A stretch of DNA of 64,000 nt from Pseudomonas sp. GM41(2012) (GCF_000282315.2 NZ_AKJN02000006.1:186001-250000); one strand, 5' to 3'; counted from the first letter of the stretch, positions 20,590-29,246 are shown. Made by a program: numbers and translations. The notes: generated by a model not told the origin, from the sequence alone.

Positions 20590-20967
20590 ATGAAAAAATG
20601 GGTCACCGCTTCTGTCACTGCAATCACGTTCGCGTTTGCCGGTCTCTGTCTGGCGCAGGATCCAACACCACACGGCTACATGATCGCCAACTACCAGATC
20701 AACGATCAGGCGACCTTCCAACGCTACATGGAAGCCGCAGGTCCGCTGGCACCGAAGTACGGTGGCAAGGTGATTGTTTTCAACCTCAATGCCACGGCTG
20801 TTGAAGGAAAACCCAAGTCGGTGATGGCCATTGCCGAGTTTCCAAGCCTTGCCGAGGCTCAGCGGTTCTACCACTCGCCGGAGTACACCGCGGCTAAAAA
20901 ACTTCGAATGGCCGCTACCGAAGGCTCCGTCGTCATTACCGAAGGTTATATGCCTGCACCGCAGTAA
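20590..20967 (+). CDS. DUF1330 protein with signal peptide
   Basis: This 125-residue protein has a Sec signal (MKKWVTASVTAITFAFAGLCLAQ, cleavage near residue 23) followed by one DUF1330 domain, a dimeric alpha/beta ferredoxin-like fold. Recognisable pieces are YMIANYQINDQATFQRYMEA, GGKVIVFN and FPSLAEAQRFYHSPEYTAA. DUF1330 proteins have no established reaction. GGAG lies about 10 bp before ATG 20590; an ATG five codons earlier would put charged residues before the signal. The hydrolase gene follows after 55 bp, so the pair is probably an operon under the operator at 20442-20501. Confidence 0.88.
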   Translation: MKKWVTASVTAITFAFAGLCLAQDPTPHGYMIANYQINDQATFQRYMEAAGPLAPKYGGKVIVFNLNATAVEGKPKSVMAIAEFPSLAEAQRFYHSPEYTAAKKLRMAATEGSVVITEGYMPAPQ

Positions 20968-21022
20968 TCCGACGCCAGGTCTTTGCAGTCCCAACCCCTT
21001 CAGCAGATGTCCGGAGCCTGAC

Positions 21023-22081
21023 ATGAACGAGCCACTCGATATGCCATTCCCCCCAGCCAACGCGCTTTCGCAAAGCCGCCGCAACATGCTCAAAGTCGGA
21101 GCAGCGCTGGCCACACTGCCTGTGATCGCCTCGACCCTGTCCTTTGCCCAAGCTGCGGAGCAACAAAACATGACCGTCACCACAGAAGACCCATCCGACG
21201 CGTTCATTAACGGTCTCGCGGATTTGATGGCGCACTCGACACGTACGCCGATTCTGCGCTGGCCGAACGAATACGGTATGGAGTACGAGGAAATCTTCTT
21301 CCCGGCAATGGATGGCGTGACCATTGAAGGCTGGTTCATTCCTGGTAAATCCAACCGTTTGGTGATCTGCAATCATCCGATGCCGTGCAACCGTTATGGT
21401 TACCCTGGGCACTTGGCGCCCTGGACCGACTTCGGCGGCTTCGAGGTGAACTTCCTCCCCGAGTACAAGGTTTTGCATGATGCGGGCTACAACATCATTG
21501 CCTACGACCTGCGCAATCATGGTCGTAGCGGCACGGGCAGTGGCGGTGTCAACGGTCACGGGGTGCTGGAGTACCGCGATGTGGTGGGTTCGCTGCGCTA
21601 CGCCAAATCCCGACCGGATACAAAAAACATGAAGACGGTGCTCTACAGCCGCTGCCTGGGTGCCAACGCCACCATCGTCGGGATCAAGAAGCACCCGAAA
21701 GAATTCAAGCACGTCAAAGCGCTGGTGGCGCTGCAGCCGGTAACGCCAAGGGTGTTTGTGGAAACAGCGGTGGAGCGGCAAAAAATTGCTAATGGCGTCG
21801 ATCGCTTCGATGCCGCGCTGCATCGACGCACCGGCTATCACCTGGCGGATGTCTGGCCCATGGAATATGCCAAGGCTGTGACCTTGCCGACCTTTGTCGC
21901 TCAAGTGCGCGATGACTTCCTGACCAAGCCCACTAACGTTCAGGAGATCTTCGACACCCTGTCTTCCAAAGACAAAGAGCTGTTCTGGATCGAAGGAACA
22001 GACCTTAGATTTCAGGGTTACAACTACTTCGGGCAGCACCCTCAACTGATCCTGGACTGGTTCGACAAGCACATTGCCTGA
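21023..22081 (+). CDS. Alpha/beta hydrolase with Tat-type leader
   Basis: This 352-residue protein has a twin-arginine leader (SQSRRNMLKVGAALATLPVI, Arg19-Arg20) and an alpha/beta hydrolase fold of the X-Pro dipeptidyl-peptidase/dienelactone hydrolase type. The oxyanion-hole segment is VICNHPMPCNRYGYPG. The nucleophile elbow reads LYSRCLGANA, so a cysteine (Cys211) sits where Ser is usual (Gly-X-Ser-X-Gly), as in dienelactone hydrolases. A late Asp (QVRDDF) and His are available for a triad. Start ATG 21023 was chosen because it preserves the leader. It follows the DUF1330 gene by 55 bp. An exported lactone, ester or thioester hydrolase is possible; the substrate is not evident. Confidence 0.82.
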   Translation: MNEPLDMPFPPANALSQSRRNMLKVGAALATLPVIASTLSFAQAAEQQNMTVTTEDPSDAFINGLADLMAHSTRTPILRWPNEYGMEYEEIFFPAMDGVTIEGWFIPGKSNRLVICNHPMPCNRYGYPGHLAPWTDFGGFEVNFLPEYKVLHDAGYNIIAYDLRNHGRSGTGSGGVNGHGVLEYRDVVGSLRYAKSRPDTKNMKTVLYSRCLGANATIVGIKKHPKEFKHVKALVALQPVTPRVFVETAVERQKIANGVDRFDAALHRRTGYHLADVWPMEYAKAVTLPTFVAQVRDDFLTKPTNVQEIFDTLSSKDKELFWIEGTDLRFQGYNYFGQHPQLILDWFDKHIA

Positions 22082-22453
22082 CGTTGCCTGCGAACACCGC
22101 GACCACCCGAATCCGTGCATCATCGCTCGCGACCTCCACCGCCCGTTGCGCGTTGTGGGCATACTGCCGAGGATCCGACTGCCAGGCCGATTCATCGAAT
22201 GCGCAGCAACTGCAGGCGGCGGGTGTTGCTCTGGATGATCGGCCGCACGTCGACTACATCTTTCATCGACTGTAGCGGCTTCATTGGATCAGGCATTAAG
22301 ATGGCCTGAAATGCTTTGTAATATATGGCTGTGGCAAGTCGACATTACAAAACGCCGTTGAATCGTGCAAACAACAGCGTCAATCAGGCAATCGGCTGAT
22401 GCCGGAGCCGCATCATACTGTGGCCCTTCTGATCAACGAAGCAGGACCGCACG
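22082..22453 (+). promoter_or_regulatory. Intergenic region upstream of the old yellow enzyme gene
   Basis: These 372 bp hold no gene I can support. They contain the operator at 22359-22419 and an isolated further half-site, TGGATCAGGCAT (22285-22296), 74 bp upstream of it, whose 21-bp partner is absent. The left half (22082-22260) shows nothing recognisable. Confidence 0.5.
22359..22419 (+). promoter_or_regulatory. Candidate AraC-type operator and -10 box of the old yellow enzyme/AraC operon
   Basis: Half-sites TGAATCGTGCAA (22359-22370) and TCAATCAGGCAA (22380-22391) are 21 bp apart. CATACT (22414-22419) follows after 22 bp, and the start codon is at 22454. This is the same layout as at 17717 and 20442. 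Confidence 0.65.
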
Positions 22454-23548
22454 ATGACCTCTCTTTTCACGCCCTATACTCTGAAAGACGTCACTTTGCG
22501 CAACCGTATCGTTGCTTCGCCGATGTGTCAGTACCAGGCACGTGACGGGCTGTTGAATGAATGGCACCAGACGCACTATGAAACCCTGGCCAAGGGTGGA
22601 GTGGGTCTGGTGGTGGTCGAAGCCACGGCCGTCTCACCGAGGGGGCGGATAACCTTGGGTGATGCCGGGCTCTGGACTGATTCACAAATACCCGGCTTTG
22701 CATCTGTGGCACATTCCATCAAGGCGGCTGGAGCAGTGGCAGGTATTCAGCTGGGGCATGCTGGACGTAAAGCCGGTTGCACAGCGCCTTGGCAAGGCGG
22801 GGTACCTCTGCCGGAATCCGATCCTCATGCCTGGCAGCCGATCGCACCTAGCGCATTGCCCTTTATGCCCGGTACCCCTCATAGCCCCGGGGAGATGACG
22901 CGCGAAGACATTCAGCGCACACAACACGATTTCGCCAGGGCTGCAGTCCGGGCGTTGGAGGCGGGGTTTGAATGGCTGGAGCTGCATTTCGCGCACGGCT
23001 TTCTCGGCCAGAGCTTTTTGTCTCGGCACGCTAACCTTCGCACCGACCGCTACGGGGGAGACCTGGAGAACCGGGCACGGTTCCTGATTGAGACTGTGGC
23101 CGCGGTCAAGCGAGTCTGGCCGGCCCATTTACCCTTGGCCGTGCGCCTGGGCGTGGTGGAGTTTGGTCAGGAGGCGGAGCAGTCTTTGTCCGAGTCGATT
23201 CAGGTGCTGGGTTGGCTTAAAGGGGCCGGGGTCGATTTTGTCGACGTCTCCCTGGCGCTCTCTACCGCAGATGAACCCGTGCCTTGGGCACCGAACTTCA
23301 TGGTGCCTTATGCTGAGAAGGTCCGCACGGAAACAGGCCTGCCGGTGGGCACCAGTTGGATGATCACCGATGCCAGGCAAGCGGATGATTTTGTGCGTAA
23401 TGGGCAGCTCGACCTGGTGTGTTTCGCTCGTAGTTTACTGGCGAATCCGCACTGGCCGTTTCAGGCAGCACGAGCCCTGAACATTCAGAGCCCTTCGGCG
23501 GTGCTGCCAACCCCTTATGCGTACTGGCTGGAGAACTGGGCCAGTTGA
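22454..23548 (+). CDS. NADPH-dependent flavin oxidoreductase of the old yellow enzyme family (XenA/YqjM type)
   Basis: This 364-residue FMN enzyme reduces activated C=C bonds of alpha,beta-unsaturated aldehydes, ketones and nitro compounds. The N-terminus LFTPYTLKDVTLRNRI and the active-site SPMCQY (Cys25) mark the thermophilic-like YqjM/XenA class. HFAHGFLGQSF and RTDRYGG are FMN- and substrate-contact segments. GAAGCAGGA precedes ATG 22454. It is followed by the AraC regulator after 92 bp and preceded by a 21-bp direct-repeat operator, so it is probably the regulator's partner and target. This fits a role against electrophiles. Confidence 0.94.
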   Translation: MTSLFTPYTLKDVTLRNRIVASPMCQYQARDGLLNEWHQTHYETLAKGGVGLVVVEATAVSPRGRITLGDAGLWTDSQIPGFASVAHSIKAAGAVAGIQLGHAGRKAGCTAPWQGGVPLPESDPHAWQPIAPSALPFMPGTPHSPGEMTREDIQRTQHDFARAAVRALEAGFEWLELHFAHGFLGQSFLSRHANLRTDRYGGDLENRARFLIETVAAVKRVWPAHLPLAVRLGVVEFGQEAEQSLSESIQVLGWLKGAGVDFVDVSLALSTADEPVPWAPNFMVPYAEKVRTETGLPVGTSWMITDARQADDFVRNGQLDLVCFARSLLANPHWPFQAARALNIQSPSAVLPTPYAYWLENWAS

Positions 23549-23640
23549 GTTTGCCCTGGCGGTCATGGCAGACATTGTTCGTGTCAGCAACGGTGTCGTT
23601 CATGACCCGCTATAGACCTCGTTCTTTCAAGGAGACCACT

Positions 23641-24552
23641 GTGCAGCCTGCTACCAAAAGTCATCAAAATGTCAGCGACACAAGTCGCCTCGCCGGCGTC
23701 GTCAGCCAGATTGTGCGCAGTGATTGCGACCTGCTCACCGCCGTTCCCGGCCTGAGCCTGCATCGACGCAAATCTGCCACTGCGCCTGTGCGCTGTATTT
23801 ACGGACTGGGCATTGGTGTGACCTTGCAAGGCTGCAAGCAAGTCATGGTGGGGGAGGAGGTGCTTAGTTACGCGCCCGGTCAGTCCATGGTTACCAGCGT
23901 TGACCTGCCGGTCATTTCACATGTGACCCAAGCGAGCGTCGCACGACCGTTCCTGGGCATGATGCTCACGTTCGACAGCGCCACGGTGATACAGCTCGCC
24001 GAGCGCATGCGGTTGTCACAGCGCATGAAGGATCAGGGGTTCCGGCCAATCACCGTACAAGCGCTGGACGCCGGGGTGCTTGATGCACTGGAGCGTTTGG
24101 TCGGACTACTCAGCGAGCCTGAACTGCTTGAAACACTCGCGCCGCTGATCAAGGAAGAGATCATTGCTCGCCTGTTAAGCGGTGCTCATGGTTCGCAGTT
24201 GCTACATGTCGTCGCCGCGGGCTCACCGAGTCAACACATCGCCAAGACACTTGCCTGGCTGAAACTTAACTTTCGCCATGCGCTACGCATGGACGACTTG
24301 GCGGCGAATGCCCACATGAGTCCGTCTACCTTTCGCCAGCATTTCCGTACCGTAACCGGCATGAGTCCGCTGCAGTATCAGAAACAATTGCGGCTGCAAG
24401 CGGCTCGACAGTTGATGCTTAGTCAGAATGTCGACGCGAGCAGTGCGGGAGGGTTGGTGGGCTATGAAAGCTCGTCGCAGTTCAGTCGAGAATATAGCCG
24501 CCTGTTCGGAGAGCCGCCGCAGCGGGACATAAAACGCATGCGATTGCTGTAA
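23641..24552 (+). CDS. AraC-family regulator, YqhC-like (AraC_N type)
   Basis: This 303-residue regulator has an N-terminal cupin-like domain of the AraC_N type (LLTAVPGLSLHRRKSATAPV, VMVGEEVLSYAPGQSMVTSV) and a C-terminal double HTH (DDLAANAHMSPSTFRQHFR, then VGYESSSQFSREYSRLFG). I chose GTG 23641 because AAGGAG lies 6 bp upstream; two in-frame ATGs further upstream (23545 and 23602) have no ribosome site, and the first overlaps the previous gene. E. coli YqhC, of the same subfamily, activates an aldehyde reductase and an aldo/keto reductase in response to aldehydes. The nearby gene set and the repeated operators suggest the same job here. Confidence 0.92.
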   Translation: MQPATKSHQNVSDTSRLAGVVSQIVRSDCDLLTAVPGLSLHRRKSATAPVRCIYGLGIGVTLQGCKQVMVGEEVLSYAPGQSMVTSVDLPVISHVTQASVARPFLGMMLTFDSATVIQLAERMRLSQRMKDQGFRPITVQALDAGVLDALERLVGLLSEPELLETLAPLIKEEIIARLLSGAHGSQLLHVVAAGSPSQHIAKTLAWLKLNFRHALRMDDLAANAHMSPSTFRQHFRTVTGMSPLQYQKQLRLQAARQLMLSQNVDASSAGGLVGYESSSQFSREYSRLFGEPPQRDIKRMRLL

Positions 24553-24745
24553 ACAGGTTATAGCTGCGAATGGCGATCTTTCTCCCCTACTTGCCGTTCA
24601 CGGTGCCAAAAGGTCTCGACAGTGCATCGCTCATCATTTCATTGGAACTCCCCATAACCCTGCTCCGTCATCTGCAATGAGGGGGGCTACGGGCATGTCG
24701 TGGCGAACCCGATAACGCTTTTTCATCCAGAAGGCGAGGGCAGTC

Positions 24746-25396
24746 ATGAACACATCAGACACCAGAACGGACGGTCAGACCGACCAGCAGGGCTCCGGAA
24801 AACCGGAGCAGGATTTTCAACACTTGAAGGAAAACGTAACAGAGGCGCTTGGCGATGCGAGACAGCAGGCCGACGCTCAGTTTGGGCAATACCGCGACAC
24901 GGCAGCAGACCAGATCGAGGCGCTGGCGCAGGGGGCGAAATCCTTCGTTTCCGAGATTGAAAGCAAAGACACGCTCGGTATGTCCGACTACCTGTCAGAC
25001 ATGGCGGAGTCCATGAGCGGCCTGGCGGGCAACCTGCGTGGAAAGAGTGCCGAACAGCTGCTTCACGACGCGGCCAATCTGGCGCGTAGCAACCCCGCAC
25101 TCTTCATCGCTGGCAGTGTTGCGCTGGGTTTTGGCCTGTCGCGATTCCTGAAAGCCGGCAGCGCCCCTGCGGCGACATTCCCCGATGCCAGTGACCCGGC
25201 AGCAGGCAACTCAATGCCTCCGTCAGGCGGTTTTGGCGCCCAACGACCTTATGAAACTTCCGTTGCACCACGCACCGATCCAGGCGCCGGTCTGGCCACT
25301 GGCATCACGCCGGCTTCACCGAATGAACACGACCATCCTTCGGGCTTCGCAACGACCTCCACACCCGGCTCGACAGCCTTCAAAGGAGAACTGTGA
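24746..25396 (+). CDS. YqjD/ElaB-like stress protein
   Basis: The first 90 residues of this 216-residue protein are hydrophilic and helical (LKENVTEALGDARQQADAQF). A single membrane segment follows near 115-135 (NPALFIAGSVALGFGLSRFL), then a Pro/Gly/Ser-rich tail of about 75 residues. This resembles the tail-anchored YqjD/ElaB and rhizobial nutrient-deprivation-induced proteins, although the long disordered C-terminus is unusual. Its stop overlaps the next start (TGATG), so the three genes to 26642 form one operon. The role is probably in stationary-phase or envelope stress; no activity is known. Confidence 0.78.
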   Translation: MNTSDTRTDGQTDQQGSGKPEQDFQHLKENVTEALGDARQQADAQFGQYRDTAADQIEALAQGAKSFVSEIESKDTLGMSDYLSDMAESMSGLAGNLRGKSAEQLLHDAANLARSNPALFIAGSVALGFGLSRFLKAGSAPAATFPDASDPAAGNSMPPSGGFGAQRPYETSVAPRTDPGAGLATGITPASPNEHDHPSGFATTSTPGSTAFKGEL

Positions 25397-25827
25397 TGAA
25401 CAGAGAAGATTCAGATTTCCCTAGCACAAGACCGGTGTCCGCCACTGAACATGACGCGTCAGTTGTCGGTTTGTTACGCCAGCTATCGCGCGAAGTGCCA
25501 GCGTTGTTTACCAAAGAGCTGGCATTGGCCAAAGCCGAGCTTCAAGCCAGCCTGACGACGCTCAAGGCCGGCCTTGCCGCGGTCGCGGGCGGTGCGATTG
25601 TGCTGCTGGCAGGCTTCATTATCTTGTTGATGTCTGCCGTCTACGGACTGAGCCTCGTGATGGCGCCCTGGTTGGCTGCGCTGATTGTGGGTGTGGTGGT
25701 GATGATCATCGGGTTCGCCATGTTGCAGTCAGGAAAAAAACAATTCGAGCCGTCTCACTTCAAGCCGGATCGCACACTGGACGCTTTGAATAAAGACCAG
25801 GAAGCCCTGCGGAGGAAAGTCTCATGA
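25396..25827 (+). CDS. YqjE-like membrane protein (phage holin 3_6 family)
   Basis: It is 143 residues long. A cytoplasmic N-terminus (VVGLLRQLSREVPALFTKELALAKAEL) is followed by two adjacent membrane helices (about 56-80 and 88-110) and a charged tail. The domain is named after phage holins, but chromosomal members (YqjE) are partners of YqjD and have no phage context, as here. Start ATG 25396 overlaps the previous stop. A GTG one codon earlier is possible. The stop overlaps the next start. Confidence 0.85.
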   Translation: MNREDSDFPSTRPVSATEHDASVVGLLRQLSREVPALFTKELALAKAELQASLTTLKAGLAAVAGGAIVLLAGFIILLMSAVYGLSLVMAPWLAALIVGVVVMIIGFAMLQSGKKQFEPSHFKPDRTLDALNKDQEALRRKVS

Positions 25828-26642
25828 ACCGTGAATTTGAACTGGAATCACAAAAAAGCCCGGAAGCTATCGAGCGTGAAATTGATGCGCAGCGGGCCAG
25901 CATCGGCAATATCGTTGATGCGCTGGAAAGCAAATTCACACCGGGTCAGATTTTCGATCAGGCGCTGGGTTTAATGCAGAGCAATGGCACGATGTTCCTG
26001 AGCAACCTGGGCACCAGCGTTCGTAACAATCCCGTTCCAGCTGTACTGACGTCGGTCGGATTGCTGTGGTTGATGATGAGTCAGAATCGTCCGCCGATCC
26101 CGGTTTATCGAACGGGCCCCGATCAGGACAGGGTTGGCGAGTGGGCCGATGGCCTGGCGGACGGTATCGACAGTGCGCGCGAGCATTTGCACCACACCAC
26201 GGATACGCTCAAGGAGGGTTATCAGACGGTCAAAGGCAAAGCCGCCAACCTGACGGATAACCTGGGTGCCGCCACCGAAAACATCAGCCACGCCGTGCAT
26301 GATGTCGGTGATCGGTTGGTGCGCAGCACCCATGTAATGAGCAATCAATTCAGCCATCTGCTCAAGGAACAACCCTTGATGGTCGCCGCGGCTGGCATCG
26401 CCTTGGGCGCCATGCTGGGGGCGGCATTGCCGTCGACGGCGACTGAGCAACGGTACCTTGGCAAGACCAGCGCGGGTCTGGCCGACAAGGTCAAGCAACA
26501 GGCACGGGAAGGCTTTGAGGCGGTGCGCGACACCGTGACAAAGACCACTGATCATTCGGACACGGAAGTCCGACCGGATGGGGAGCGCCGTCCAGCATCC
26601 GATTCGCCAGCCGACCTATCACGAGGATTAGGCACTTCGTAA
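25824..26642 (+). CDS. DUF3618 domain protein
   Basis: This 272-residue protein has an N-terminal DUF3618 segment (SPEAIEREIDAQRASIGNIV) and hydrophobic stretches near 70-90 and 195-212. Between them lies a long amphipathic region with apolipoprotein-like helices (LHHTTDTLKEGYQTVKGKAA). The gene overlaps the YqjE-like gene by ATGA and is followed by a strong terminator. The trio probably acts at the inner membrane under stress. Function is unknown. Confidence 0.85.
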   Translation: MNREFELESQKSPEAIEREIDAQRASIGNIVDALESKFTPGQIFDQALGLMQSNGTMFLSNLGTSVRNNPVPAVLTSVGLLWLMMSQNRPPIPVYRTGPDQDRVGEWADGLADGIDSAREHLHHTTDTLKEGYQTVKGKAANLTDNLGAATENISHAVHDVGDRLVRSTHVMSNQFSHLLKEQPLMVAAAGIALGAMLGAALPSTATEQRYLGKTSAGLADKVKQQAREGFEAVRDTVTKTTDHSDTEVRPDGERRPASDSPADLSRGLGTS

Positions 26643-26658
26643 AAGGTCGAATGAAAGA

Positions 26659-26690
26659 CGGGAGGTCTGAACTGACCTCCCGTTTTTTTA
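26659..26690 (+). terminator. Rho-independent terminator of the YqjD/YqjE/DUF3618 operon
   Basis: Arms ACGGGAGGTC and GACCTCCCGT are perfect 10-bp complements around a 6-base loop, followed by seven T's. It starts 17 bp past the stop. Confidence 0.93.
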
Positions 26691-26738
26691 TCTGTACTTG
26701 TTACGGTCATCGCGGTGATCGCTGACCGTTCATGAAGA

Positions 26739-26987
26739 CTAAATATCCGTCCAATCCAGCGCTGCGGACTCGCGCCATTTCACATCAGTGACTCCGTACC
26801 GCTCAGCCTGGGGTTTGGATACGACTTTAAGCGGCGGTTTCCCGGGTCTTGGAATAGGCGCCAATCCGGCATCACAGCTCGCCCAATGCCAGGCATCCGC
26901 ATTGCACATTGTCTTTGCCCGGATGATGAAGGATCTCGGCTCTCCATGGAGCTTGTACTCGATGATGAAGAGATCAGTGCGGTTCAT
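26739..26987 (-). CDS. Small Pseudomonas protein (DUF6555-like)
   Basis: This 82-residue protein includes LFIIEYKLHGEPRSFIIRAK, NADAWHWASCDAGLAPIP and ERYGVTDVKWRES. The pattern recalls the small conserved Pseudomonas family DUF6555, for which no function is known. AGGAGG lies just before ATG 26987, so it is likely expressed. It stands alone, convergent with the preceding operon. Confidence 0.75.
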   Translation of the reverse strand: MNRTDLFIIEYKLHGEPRSFIIRAKTMCNADAWHWASCDAGLAPIPRPGKPPLKVVSKPQAERYGVTDVKWRESAALDWTDI

Positions 26988-27092
26988 GAGACCCCCTCCT
27001 TATGCTCATAGACAAAGGAGTGAGCGCGTCAAGAAAAATTCAAAGTGTTTGGCAGACCCTCTGAAGCGTTTGAGTCGGGTATTTATTTGTCC

Positions 27093-27650
27093 TCAACCAC
27101 CGCTGACTTTCCAGTGTTTGACATCGTCGGCGAAGACCATCTGCTGCATCTCATGAGCGATGCCGTAGGCCAGGGATTCGTGGGCTGCGATGACTTTCTC
27201 TTCCGCTGAAAGGCAATGGAAAATATCGAGTTTGGTTTCTGCTTCAGCGGTTTCGAGGTTATAAATCTGTACATAGCGGGCGAGGTCGTTGTCGAGGCTC
27301 GACAGGTACTCGCGCAAACGTTGATGGTCGACCGATTTTTGACTGAAATACCAGTTCATGGGGTGAATCAGGAAGCGCGCATGCGGCGACGTGATGCGTC
27401 GGCTTGCCGCTAAAAACATGATAATGCCCATCGATTCGATGTTGCCCGCATTAATTGCGCACAACGGCACCGGCAATGACTTCAGGAAGGTATAGAGCGT
27501 GAAGCCGAAATTGGTGCTGCCACCACACGTGGACAGGTTCAACAGCAGCGACGTGGCACCTTGATCGATGGCTTCAAGACAACAATCCCTGAAGCGCTCG
27601 GTCGTTCCCTGATCGATCTGGCAGTGAAAATGGACGATGTGTTCGGTCAT
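27093..27650 (-). CDS. Orphan ClpP-fold serine protease-like protein
   Basis: This 185-residue protein has the ClpP/crotonase-type fold signature: LLLNLSTCGGSTNFGFTLY, the nucleophile segment NAGNIESMGIIMFLAA (Ser73), and RFLIHPMNW with His96. Both align with the Ser and His of ClpP. GGAGG lies 9 bp before ATG 27650; an ATG five codons earlier overlaps that site. It is short of the canonical ClpP N-terminal loops and stands far from any clpX, so it is not the housekeeping subunit. It could be a stand-alone peptidase of the SDH-fold group. The substrate is unknown. Confidence 0.82.
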   Translation of the reverse strand: MTEHIVHFHCQIDQGTTERFRDCCLEAIDQGATSLLLNLSTCGGSTNFGFTLYTFLKSLPVPLCAINAGNIESMGIIMFLAASRRITSPHARFLIHPMNWYFSQKSVDHQRLREYLSSLDNDLARYVQIYNLETAEAETKLDIFHCLSAEEKVIAAHESLAYGIAHEMQQMVFADDVKHWKVSGG

Positions 27651-27914
27651 CGACTGACCTCCCATGCACGACGTTCGTAGGATTCAAAAGCCTTTATAAC
27701 CTGGTAAAAATCTGAACTCTTTTGAAAAATATTCCAATCGCAGGGTGATCGGCGGTGACTGTGCCGCCAGTCGCTCAGGGCAGATTTTCCGGGAACTATC
27801 TTGCCCATTCCGCCCGTCCCGAGAGGGGCATTTTCGTTCAAACTTTTGATTTTTCATGACCTCGTAATTGAAGGCGAGCACACGCGCTCGTCCTTGAGAA
27901 AGAGGTGAACAAAA

Positions 27915-28346
27915 ATGGCTAACACTGGAAACAACAACCCCGGAAACTTTGGCAAAGACCGGGACAAAGCCTCAGAAGCCGGCAAGAAAGGCGGGGAGGC
28001 ATCAAGCGGTAATTTTGCCAACGATCCACAACGGGCTTCTGAGGCTGGCCAAAAAGGTGGCATGGCTTCAGGCGGACAGCAGTCAAAAGATGCTGACCGT
28101 ATGTCCGGCGGTGGTCAGGGCGCAGGACGCGGAGGCAGCTTTACCGACGACAGCGACAAAGCCTCGCAGTCAGGCCAGAAAGGTGGCCAGGCTTCGGGCG
28201 GTCGGCAATCCAGCGATGCGGATCGGTCGACCAGCGGCGGCCAGGGAAGTGGTCGCGGCGGTAACGTTGCCGACGACAGAGATAAAGCCTCAGAAGCAGG
28301 GCGCAAAGGAGGTGAACAAGGCCCTGGTAGCGGACGTAAATTCTGA
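27915..28346 (+). CDS. KGG-repeat general stress protein
   Basis: This 143-residue, extremely hydrophilic protein contains several KGG-type repeats, including DKASEAGKKGGEASSG, QRASEAGQKGGMASGG, DKASQSGQKGGQASGG and DKASEAGRKGGEQ. They alternate with DADR..GGGQG.GRGG linkers. It belongs to the YciG/GsiB-like con-10 group, induced in stationary phase or osmotic stress and thought to act as hydrophilins. GAGGTGA precedes ATG 27915, and a clear terminator follows at 28362. Confidence 0.9.
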   Translation: MANTGNNNPGNFGKDRDKASEAGKKGGEASSGNFANDPQRASEAGQKGGMASGGQQSKDADRMSGGGQGAGRGGSFTDDSDKASQSGQKGGQASGGRQSSDADRSTSGGQGSGRGGNVADDRDKASEAGRKGGEQGPGSGRKF

Positions 28347-28361
28347 TGAGGTGTGATTCAC

Positions 28362-28395
28362 ATCAAGCCCCGTGTTTTTTCGGGGCTTGATTTTT
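28362..28395 (+). terminator. Rho-independent terminator of the KGG-repeat gene
   Basis: Arms ATCAAGCCCCG (28362-28372) and CGGGGCTTGAT (28381-28391) form a perfect hairpin followed by T's. On the minus strand it may also serve the CitE gene ending at 28431. Confidence 0.9.
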
Positions 28396-28430
28396 ACTTC
28401 TGGGTGTACGCAGCAGTTGAGCTGTCAGAG

Positions 28431-29246
28431 TCAAATCGCGCGCATCAGAATGGCTTGCGCGCGTCCAATGACCGGCGCATCGACCATTTGCCCATCCAGC
28501 ACAAAAACGCCGTCACCTGAGCTCGCGGCTTCCATGATGCGTTGTGCCCACTGCAGCTCTTCATTGCTGGGCTTTAACGCTTGATGAATGATCGCCACTT
28601 GGCTGGGGTGGATGCAAAGTGCGCCGCCAAAGCCCATGTCACGGGCAAACTGAACGGCATGTTGCAAGCCTGTGGTGTCCGCAATTGAGGGGAAAACCCC
28701 GTCCAGCGCTGGGGCCAGGCCAGCCACACGCGTCCACAGCAACACGGCATAGCGGGCGTGGCTGAGGATCTCTTCGGCGGCAGGACTGCCGGTGGTCAGG
28801 TTCAGGTCCAGGCCAAGATCGAGGCTGCCGAACGACAAGCGCTCGACGCCTTGGGCGCTGGCAATCGAGCTGAGTGCCGCCAGGCCTTTGGCGCTCTCGA
28901 TGATCGGCCAGATCGGTTTGCCGGTGCTACCCGCGGTGGACACGTGCGCTGCGCTTTCTGCTTTGGGCAGCAAAATTGCGATCACGCCGGCATGGCGTCG
29001 GCAAAGCTCCAGATCCGCAGTGTGCGCCCAGTGATCCGGGGCATTCACCCGAACCAGAATCTGCGCATCAGGGTTTTCACTCAAGAAGCGCTCCAGGTTA
29101 TTCCTGGCCTGTTCCTTGAGGTTTTCTTGCACGGCATCTTCCAGGTCGACAATGACCCGGTCCGCGCCGGTGGCGATGGCTTTGGGGATGCGCTCTGGAC
29201 GAGTGGCCGGCACAAACAGGGCGGAGCGAACGATCGATGCACTCAT
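28431..29246 (-). CDS. CitE-type CoA-ester lyase, probably (citra)malyl-CoA lyase
   Basis: This 271-residue lyase belongs to the HpcH/HpaI/CitE TIM-barrel family. The Mg2+ and substrate segments are VIVDLEDAV, RVNAPD, LLPKAES, IIESAKGL and CIHPSQV. In the itaconate route of pseudomonads a protein of this type (Ccl) splits citramalyl-CoA into acetyl-CoA and pyruvate. Its start overlaps the stop of the MaoC-type gene (ATGA), and it is the last gene of an eight-gene minus-strand operon beginning at 35429. A second, diverged CitE is at 49495. Assignment to citramalyl-CoA rests on the neighbours. Confidence 0.85.
   Translation of the reverse strand: MSASIVRSALFVPATRPERIPKAIATGADRVIVDLEDAVQENLKEQARNNLERFLSENPDAQILVRVNAPDHWAHTADLELCRRHAGVIAILLPKAESAAHVSTAGSTGKPIWPIIESAKGLAALSSIASAQGVERLSFGSLDLGLDLNLTTGSPAAEEILSHARYAVLLWTRVAGLAPALDGVFPSIADTTGLQHAVQFARDMGFGGALCIHPSQVAIIHQALKPSNEELQWAQRIMEAASSGDGVFVLDGQMVDAPVIGRAQAILMRAI

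Noticed and set aside
25396..25827. Phage remnant, because of the holin-family name
   Set aside because: The gene is part of a YqjD/YqjE-like operon with overlapping starts, and no phage gene lies nearby.
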